Below, one piece after another: positions 15,644 through 20,531 of a stretch of 20,531 nt of DNA. This stretch comes from CAZVWV01 sp964631745 (GTDB lineage: Bacteria > Bdellovibrionota_C > UBA2361 > JBGSMV01): contig CAZVWV010000063.1 of the NCBI GenBank assembly GCA_964631745.1, positions 1 to 20,531 of the forward strand. The letters are read 5' to 3'. The position numbers and the translations under genes were made by a program. Position 1 is the first letter of the stretch; each line of letters begins with the position of its first letter. The notes below the pieces were generated by a model that worked only from the letters and a program-made list of their open reading frames with translations, was not told the DNA's origin and searched no databases.

Positions 15644-16640
15644 CCTTATCGCGAGTAGTTTGTTTTACGGCATGGTAGCGTTTGCTGCGGATAAAGAGCT
15701 TTGCATCTTTATCAACGAAAAAGGGGTGATGCAGCAAACTGCCTCCCGAGATCTGGTTCCAGCCCGCTTTAGAAATTCCGCCAAATGTTTTCAAGAGAAG
15801 AGCCTAAATAAGGATCTTCCCAAGACAGGAGATACTCTGGCAAAGCCAGAAGAGATCACCTTAAAGGGGAACGTTCGAAAGGATAGTATTGCGACGTCCG
15901 TAGGGCGAATAGAGCTGCGCTGGCCGCGCAAGGTCGAGCTGCTTTTTGGCCGTACACCTCAGCGCGCCATGGCAGAGGCCGGTGCTACTTTAAGCCGCGT
16001 GCTAAAAAAGCCTGGTTTCCCAAGTGCGCTTCAGAGTCTCGACCTAGATTGGAATGTGGTCTTTCTAGATGAAGAGCTGCCCGATCAGCAAATTCCAGCT
16101 TTTCTTGTCTCCAACTGTCATCCGGCTTGGATGACACCACCGGCTAACCTATATGTGGTCGGCCAACGCGTGGCTGCTGGGTGCGGAAATCAAAAGAGCG
16201 TCTCAAACCAGGTGGCCGATGCGCAACTGATGCAAGTTTTATTGCATGAGATGGGACACGCCGTGGAATACAAGCTTCTGGAAGGTAAGGGAGCTCTTGA
16301 TCGGATGCGTGCCGAAGGGTTTGCCTGCTGGTTTGAACAGTACGCCTCGGGCTTTTCTTCGCTGATACCGAGCGGCTCGGTGAAATCTTTTTATACCGCG
16401 CTGGCGCGGGAATCGTTTAAGGAGAGTCCCGGAATATTTTTATTCCAAGGGAGCGGATTTGATTATGCTCGTGCGGCGCTTTACTTCAGGTTGGTTGAGG
16501 AGCGACGCGGCGTTCCCGGAGTGGTTTCCCTTTATAAGCAGTTCGTGGATCCCTCAACCACGCTGCCGGTTGTAGTGGGGGACGTACTTAATCTTAGGGT
16601 AGATAAGCTGCAAAACGAGCTTTTGCGGCTTGTGAAGTAG
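15630..16640 (+). CDS. Exported metallopeptidase-like protein (HEXXH-X18-E)
   Basis: Not recognised as a named family. The frame opens at a GTG at 15570 inside lon, but I place the start at GTG 15630 because it is followed at once by a short signal peptide (VPKFSLIASSLFYGMVAFAA, cleavage before DKELC); this still overlaps lon by 14 nt, so coupling is likely. The mature protein is about 316 residues. It contains LLHEMGHAVEYKL and, exactly 18 residues after the second His, Glu in MRAEGFACWFEQYA: the HEXXH-X18-E zinc-site pattern of gluzincin peptidases (for example family M1). Several Cys pairs could form disulphides in the periplasm. It probably hydrolyses or binds peptides outside the cytoplasm; the substrate is unknown. 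Position next to lon and an LpoA-like gene suggests an envelope quality-control or wall-related role, by inference. Confidence 0.75.
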   Translation: MPKFSLIASSLFYGMVAFAADKELCIFINEKGVMQQTASRDLVPARFRNSAKCFQEKSLNKDLPKTGDTLAKPEEITLKGNVRKDSIATSVGRIELRWPRKVELLFGRTPQRAMAEAGATLSRVLKKPGFPSALQSLDLDWNVVFLDEELPDQQIPAFLVSNCHPAWMTPPANLYVVGQRVAAGCGNQKSVSNQVADAQLMQVLLHEMGHAVEYKLLEGKGALDRMRAEGFACWFEQYASGFSSLIPSGSVKSFYTALARESFKESPGIFLFQGSGFDYARAALYFRLVEERRGVPGVVSLYKQFVDPSTTLPVVVGDVLNLRVDKLQNELLRLVK

Positions 16641-16681
16641 CACTTGGCCTTAGTGGCTTCCTCCTGCTATTCTCTAGCCCT

Positions 16682-17434
16682 ATGAAGAACTTAATTTTTC
16701 TGATCGGAACGGGTCTTTTATCTCTAATACTTTTTTGCAGCGGATGTGGCTCCGGCGCCAAGGATGTATCGTTCGGTGTAGAGACTGATACGTCGGGAGA
16801 CACCGGTACGACCTCAGATGGCCTAAGCGTTGATATCTCGGGTGGTAATTCCTCTGTCGCAACCTCGACAACCGGCACGGCTAACGGGTCTTCCGGCGAT
16901 GGGGTAAGTTCTGGCGACTTGTCTACACAAGGTTCAGGGCGGGTGTGGAGTGTGGCAGAGATTACGGCGGAGACCCGTAGCGGCGGCAGTGGTCGCGATT
17001 TAAGTTGCGGCGGCGCTGGGGGCTTTCGGCACTGTGTCTGTCCGGAAGACGTGCCAGCTTCGATTCGTTACAGGCCCGCCGTTGCGGAGTGTGATGATAA
17101 CGCCGGAATCATACTGGATGGCAGGTACACCGAAGCCTTTAGCGTGGTAGTGCGCGACAGCCAAAACCGGGATCGTTGGCCGAGCTCTGGATATAACGGC
17201 TGTAGCGTAGCTTTGGCGAACTCAGACTCTCCCCCCAATTCATGCAGCGTCTTTAAGGTTCAAAGTGAGATCTCTTTACTAGAAGGGAAACTTTACTGTC
17301 TAGGGGCTTCCGGGTATTCCGACCTGTTTTCGGATGTGACTCGTATTACGATTAAATTAGGTGATGACCCTAACTCCAACAACGATCCGATTGAGCGTTT
17401 TTGCATCTTAGGGCCCACGCTGCCGTTAAATTGA
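16682..17434 (+). CDS. Cys-rich putative lipoprotein, unknown function
   Basis: Not recognised. The 250-residue product begins with a hydrophobic signal (MKNLIFLIGTGLLSLILF) and a lipoprotein-like CSGC motif, with Cys22 the likely lipidation site. Residues 25-90 are a low-complexity Ser/Thr/Gly/Asp linker, as in surface lipoproteins that extend away from the membrane. The C-terminal half (about 105-250) has eight Cys residues (for example in LSCGG, RHCVCPE, AECDD, LYCLG), suggesting a disulphide-stabilised extracytoplasmic domain. It begins 41 bp after the metallopeptidase-like gene, so it may share its transcript. A strong 11-bp stem-loop follows 22 bp after the stop. Confidence 0.7.
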   Translation: MKNLIFLIGTGLLSLILFCSGCGSGAKDVSFGVETDTSGDTGTTSDGLSVDISGGNSSVATSTTGTANGSSGDGVSSGDLSTQGSGRVWSVAEITAETRSGGSGRDLSCGGAGGFRHCVCPEDVPASIRYRPAVAECDDNAGIILDGRYTEAFSVVVRDSQNRDRWPSSGYNGCSVALANSDSPPNSCSVFKVQSEISLLEGKLYCLGASGYSDLFSDVTRITIKLGDDPNSNNDPIERFCILGPTLPLN

Positions 17435-17456
17435 AGCGGGCCGCCGAATATTAATA

Positions 17457-17491
17457 TTATGTAGCGCAGGCGAGTCTTCCGCGCTACATAA
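17457..17491. terminator. 11-bp perfect stem-loop after the lipoprotein gene
   Basis: TTATGTAGCGC (17457-17467) is fully complementary to 17481-17491 around a 13-nt loop. No T-run follows in either direction, but A/T-rich sequence flanks it on the left. Position between two genes suggests transcription termination or mRNA 3'-end protection. Confidence 0.5.
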
Positions 17492-17573
17492 CATTTAGTG
17501 TTGCCATCATCCCACTGGCGCTTGGGTGGCCAAACTGCTATGAAGTAAAACATAACTTTTTTTGAGGATCCCT

Positions 17574-17813
17574 ATGTTGAAGATGAACGATAAGAAGGCT
17601 CTTGTAATCGCTATTATGTGCTACCTTGTTTTGGGTGCGAGTCATTTCGCGCTCCCTCTAAAAGCACATGCCGCCTCATCAGATTCTCCCATTATTCTTG
17701 CCATGAATACCGAGGCAGAAGAGGGCTCTAGCTCTTCTTCCGGTGCTGGCAAAGAGGAAGGCTCTGAGGACGGTGAAGAGGGTGATGAAGGCGAAGAGGA
17801 CGCAGGCGAATAG
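17574..17813 (+). CDS. Small exported acidic protein, unknown function
   Basis: Not recognised. I start it at ATG 17574 because GAGG (17564-17567) lies 6 nt before it; an ATG at 17583 is also possible and an upstream TTG at 17562 would overlap the ribosome-binding site. The 79-residue product has a classical signal peptide (KKALVIAIMCYLVLGASHFALP) with a likely AHA-AS cleavage site, then a short segment SSDSPIILAMNTEAEE, then a Ser run and a strongly acidic Glu/Asp/Gly tail (GEEGDEGEEDAGE). The mature part, about 45 residues, is predicted disordered and very acidic, so calcium or cation binding, or a surface role, is possible. The gene is bracketed by two strong stem-loops, suggesting an independent transcript. 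Confidence 0.6.
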   Translation: MLKMNDKKALVIAIMCYLVLGASHFALPLKAHAASSDSPIILAMNTEAEEGSSSSSGAGKEEGSEDGEEGDEGEEDAGE

Positions 17814-17827
17814 TCGTCCGGGTTCTT

Positions 17828-17866
17828 ATCTGACGTAGGTCGACCAAGTCTCGACCTACGTCAGAT
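17828..17866. terminator. 16-bp perfect palindrome after the small acidic protein
   Basis: ATCTGACGTAGGTCGA (17828-17843) is fully complementary to 17851-17866, with a 7-nt loop, 14 bp after the stop codon. Such a stem should end or pause transcription in both directions, though only a weak T-containing run follows. A protein-binding operator is the other reading. Confidence 0.65.
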
Positions 17867-18051
17867 CGCCATTCTTGTCAGTTCGATACTCTTTCAACCC
17901 TGGCCCCATCAATCCCGAGATCGCCAACCCCTTAAAACGCCATTCTAGATAGTTTATCCATCTATCTTTTTCATTACTCCGCTGTTGCCTACACTTAGCT
18001 ATAATAATCTTACACGGTGCTGTCGATAGAGATTGGGAGGGAGAATCTTAA
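17867..18051 (+). promoter_or_regulatory. Leader with probable promoter for the 504-residue protein gene
   Basis: An exact -10 hexamer TATAAT lies at 18000-18005, 46 bp before the ATG at 18052; no good -35 stands 16-18 bp upstream (TTGCCT at 17985 is too close), so this may be an activator-dependent promoter. A strong purine-rich ribosome-binding site, GGGAGGGAG, begins at 18035. Confidence 0.4.
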
Positions 18052-19566
18052 ATGGCCGAAGAACAACTCACGGCGCTTCGAAAAGCGCTACAGATTAATA
18101 TAGACGAAAGAAAATTCGGAACCTTCGCTGAGATCGGCGCTGGGCAAGAAGTTGCGCGGCAGTTCTTTCAAGCAGGTGGTGCAGCCGGAACAATAGCCAA
18201 AACCATGTCGGCTTACGACATGACCTTTAGTGATGAGATCTACGGTAAGACCGGCCGCTATGTTTCCAAGGAGCGGCTGATCAGCATGTTAGATCACGAG
18301 TACGCTTTGTTATTGCAGCGCTTATCGGCCAAGCGCGGCGAGAAGACTCAGTTCTTTGTTTTCGCCAATACTGTTTCGGCTAGAAACTTTAGAGGCACCA
18401 ACGAATGCCACGGCTGGTTAGGTGTACGCTTCCAAAAAGAGCCTCTGGCTCCGCCCAGCGATATCGTTATTCACGTGCGTATGCTGGACCGTTCGAATCA
18501 GTTGCAGCAGCAGGCCCTAGGCATCATAGGAGTTAATCTCATACACAGCGCCTTCTTTTGTGAGAACGTGCAGGAAGACTTCGTGCCCTCGCTTCTAGAT
18601 GATCTTACCGCTGACCGCATCGAAGTTGACATGTTGGAATTGCACGGCCCGAACTTCCAAAATATCGACAATCGCATGATGAGCCTAAAACTCGTGCAGC
18701 ACGAGCTGACAGATGCGGTTATGTTTGCCCCGGACTGCAAGGTCTTGCAGCCGTCTGAGGTGCTTTACAAAAAAACTGTGCTGGTGGAGCGCGGCAGCTT
18801 TAGGCCGGTGACGCATGTTAATTTAGACATGCTGGACTGTGCGAGAAACGCCTTTAATAAAGATCCTTTAGCGAAGGACAAAGATAGCATCGTGCTAGCT
18901 GAGATAACCTTGAATAACTTAATGTCGGACGGAGCCTTAGATCCCAGCGATTTTTTGGCGCGGGTAGATACGATCTCGTCTTTGGGGCTGACGGTGCTGA
19001 TTTCGGACTATCCTGAATTCTATCGTTTGATTTCATTTTTCAGGCGTTACACAAAAGAGATGATTGGGGTAGTCATGGGACTAAATACACTACTCCAAGT
19101 CTTTAACGAGAAGCACTACGAAAATCTTGAAGGTGGGATTTTGGAATCTCTTGGTCGGCTCTTTAGGCATCATGTGAAGCTTTATACTTATCCGATGGGA
19201 TGCGCGGCCTATGAATCGTACTTAAGGACGATTGATGCTCCCGTGGATCATTCTATAAAGTGCGAGGGCGAATTAATTACCGCCAAGGATGCCCCGGTTT
19301 TGCCACATCTGAAGTCGTTGTACCGTTATCTGATGGAGCAAGGCTGCATCGTGCCGCTTGAAGGTTACAACAAGAACTTACTGGGAATTCTCTCAAGGGA
19401 TCTCCTGGCGAAAATCGCTGCAGGTGACGCGGGTTGGGAGGAGCACGTTCCCGCTCCAGCCGCTGCTGTAATTAAGCAGCGCCATCTTATGGGTTGGAAA
19501 AATGGTGCTGGTAAGGGTGTTAAGGCAAAGGCGCCAGCGCTTGAAACTAGTGAAAAAACCCATTAG
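18052..19566 (+). CDS. Conserved protein of unclear function (TonB/adenylyltransferase-mislabelled family)
   Basis: A 504-residue soluble protein without signal peptide or membrane segments. I recognise the conserved opening block (about residues 22-66: GTFAEIGAGQEVARQFFQ, then GGAAGTIAKTMSAYDM and TFSDEIYGK) and the middle blocks GTNECHGWLGVRFQ, HVRMLDRSNQLQQQALGIIGVNLI and LYKKTVLVERGSFRPVTHVNLDML. Homologues with the same blocks occur widely in bacteria, including cyanobacteria and Bacteroidetes; to my memory they carry conflicting automatic labels (TonB-related, or nicotinate-nucleotide adenylyltransferase), and I see no motif that proves either. No Walker A is present. A good ribosome-binding site precedes the ATG and trmO follows after 8 nt, so the two form an operon; a link to nucleotide or RNA metabolism is possible but unproven. 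Confidence 0.75.
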   Translation: MAEEQLTALRKALQINIDERKFGTFAEIGAGQEVARQFFQAGGAAGTIAKTMSAYDMTFSDEIYGKTGRYVSKERLISMLDHEYALLLQRLSAKRGEKTQFFVFANTVSARNFRGTNECHGWLGVRFQKEPLAPPSDIVIHVRMLDRSNQLQQQALGIIGVNLIHSAFFCENVQEDFVPSLLDDLTADRIEVDMLELHGPNFQNIDNRMMSLKLVQHELTDAVMFAPDCKVLQPSEVLYKKTVLVERGSFRPVTHVNLDMLDCARNAFNKDPLAKDKDSIVLAEITLNNLMSDGALDPSDFLARVDTISSLGLTVLISDYPEFYRLISFFRRYTKEMIGVVMGLNTLLQVFNEKHYENLEGGILESLGRLFRHHVKLYTYPMGCAAYESYLRTIDAPVDHSIKCEGELITAKDAPVLPHLKSLYRYLMEQGCIVPLEGYNKNLLGILSRDLLAKIAAGDAGWEEHVPAPAAAVIKQRHLMGWKNGAGKGVKAKAPALETSEKTH

Positions 19567-19574
19567 CGGCAGGC

Positions 19575-20387
19575 ATGCAGCTAGAAGCGATTGGATACTT
19601 CCATACTGAAATGCAACTTAAGTTTGATTCCCCGCATCAGCCCGATCTTGCGTCCGCGGGCGATGGAGGCCGTGGAAACTATATAGAATTATCCTCCGGG
19701 TTGGGGTTTGAGCGAGCCCTAAAGGATCTCGCGGGTTTCGAACGCATTTGGGTAATCTCGTGCTTCCATCTTAATAAGACCTGGCGCCCGATGGTATTGC
19801 CGCCCCGCGGACCGCCAAGGCGGCGTGGACTCTTCGCCACAAGGTCGCCGCACCGCCCAAATCCGATCGGACTGAGCGCCGTGACTCTTCTTGGCGTCGA
19901 TGGCTTAAAGCTAAGAGTCGGAAGCTGCGATCTAGTTGATGGCACCCCAATTTTGGATATCAAGCCGTATATTCCCACAAACGATGCCTTTCCGGCGGCA
20001 AAATTTGGCTGGGTGGAGGAGCTTGAACGTGAGTACGCCAAGCCTCCCGGATATTTTGTAGAGCTTAGTGAGCTGGCGCGCGAACAGCTGCTTTGGTTGC
20101 AGCGGGAGTGGGGGGTGGATTTTATCTCGCGGGCACGCGAGCTTCTGGCGCGAGATCCCCAGCCGCACCGTACCCGCAGAATTAAGCTTTTGGACTCAGG
20201 CGTGTATCGAATGGGGTGCGGCGCGTGGCGCATTTATTTTTCGCTAGATCAGACTCGTGTCCTGGTCCAGTCAGTCGCGCCGGGTTATCCGATGCGCACT
20301 CTGCTTGATAAGAGTTTAGACAGGGTTCCCTTTAGAGAAGCGCAAATTGCTTTTGCGAAGCTGTGGTCTGGGGGTGAGGATGTTTAG
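19575..20387 (+). CDS. trmO: tRNA t6A37 N6-methyltransferase TrmO (TsaA/UPF0066 family)
   Basis: TrmO uses S-adenosylmethionine to methylate threonylcarbamoyladenosine at position 37 of threonine tRNAs (t6A to m6t6A). The beta-barrel methyltransferase domain occupies about residues 1-150, with the family signatures GLFATRSPHRPNPIG (85-99) and DGTPILDIKPYIP (122-134). A C-terminal part (about 160-270) corresponds to the extra domain of the longer members, including RMGCGAWRIYFSL and a final VPFREAQIAFAKLW. At 270 residues it is somewhat longer than the E. coli protein (about 235). It lies 8 nt after the 504-residue protein gene. A 7-bp stem-loop overlaps its stop codon. Confidence 0.9.
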   Translation: MQLEAIGYFHTEMQLKFDSPHQPDLASAGDGGRGNYIELSSGLGFERALKDLAGFERIWVISCFHLNKTWRPMVLPPRGPPRRRGLFATRSPHRPNPIGLSAVTLLGVDGLKLRVGSCDLVDGTPILDIKPYIPTNDAFPAAKFGWVEELEREYAKPPGYFVELSELAREQLLWLQREWGVDFISRARELLARDPQPHRTRRIKLLDSGVYRMGCGAWRIYFSLDQTRVLVQSVAPGYPMRTLLDKSLDRVPFREAQIAFAKLWSGGEDV

Positions 20388-20410
20388 GGCGTTAGCATCT
20401 CATGCCCTAA
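20384..20410. terminator. 7-bp stem-loop over the trmO stop codon
   Basis: TTAGGGC (20384-20390) is complementary to GCCCTAA (20404-20410) with a 13-nt loop; the left arm contains the trmO stop. No T-run follows, so termination is only a possibility. Confidence 0.35.
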
Positions 20411-20455
20411 TCACGAAAGAGCCTAGGATAAAAGGCAAATGCGGCGCAGAGTATG

Positions 20456-20481
20456 AATATTCGGAGCGCCGACGACTCGTC
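20456..20481 (+). repeat. Third copy of the gap-flanking repeat core
   Basis: Bases 20456-20476 equal 8481-8501 and 8636-8656, including ATTCGGAGCGCCGACGAC; the following TCGTC also matches after a single-C indel. As in the first locus the core forms a small hairpin (GACG 20471-20474 with CGTC 20478-20481), and GGCGC 20443-20447 can pair with GCGCC 20466-20470. Sequence on either side differs from the first locus. Confidence 0.75.
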
Positions 20482-20531
20482 CAATGCCACTTAGCTTAAT
20501 TGCGTAATAAGGCCCTCTCTGCTTGGCGCGA

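Noticed and set aside
8481..20476. Direct repeats as attachment sites of a 12-kb integrated element
   Set aside because: The enclosed genes are housekeeping (lon, trmO and others), there is no integrase, transposase or tRNA gene, and the core sits inside a hairpin, which fits a dispersed element better.

Overview
The window reads as a piece of a bacterial genome assembly, about half G+C, from a Gram-negative lineage with an outer membrane: it carries several lipoproteins and an LpoA-like periplasmic-binding-fold protein directly upstream of lon. The neighbourhood (FmdB zinc ribbon, recO, grpE-dnaK-dnaJ; LpoA-like lipoprotein plus lon) recalls deltaproteobacteria in the broad sense (Bdellovibrionota, Myxococcota and relatives). 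No rRNA or tRNA is present, so the phylum is inference only.

Left part (1-4396): a leftward operon of an ABC exporter half-transporter and hemC, driven by a very good sigma-70 promoter (TTGCAA-N17-TATAAT, 3301-3329); a rightward FmdB-type zinc-ribbon gene; and a leftward, unusually short recO. Middle (4490-8344): the rightward chaperone cluster grpE-dnaK-dnaJ, with dnaJ starting at TTG behind a perfect AGGAGG. Right part (11188-20387): a rightward run of an LpoA-like lipoprotein, Lon protease, a secreted HEXXH-X18-E metallopeptidase-like protein, a Cys-rich lipoprotein, a small secreted acidic protein, a conserved 504-residue protein of unclear function, and trmO.

The striking part is 8345-11187, about 2.8 kb with no credible gene. 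It is packed with long, mutually different, nested inverted repeats: at least 30 helices of 5-13 bp, many perfect, including multi-branched arrangements and two pairs of crossing (pseudoknot-type) helices. They form two dense blocks, about 8603-9932 (block A) and 10353-10927 (block B). This is what a large, ornate structured non-coding RNA (in the style of GOLLD, ROOL or OLE, but not recognised as any of them) would look like. Wobble-type pairs lean towards transcription on the minus strand. I treat this as the candidate undescribed system.

The region also holds an assembly gap of exactly 100 N (8503-8602) flanked by identical 55-bp sequences, the signature of two de Bruijn contigs (k=55) joined at a repeat. 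The core of that 55-mer recurs at 20456-20476, so the element is probably multi-copy in the genome. The join between the dnaJ side and block A must therefore be treated with caution.
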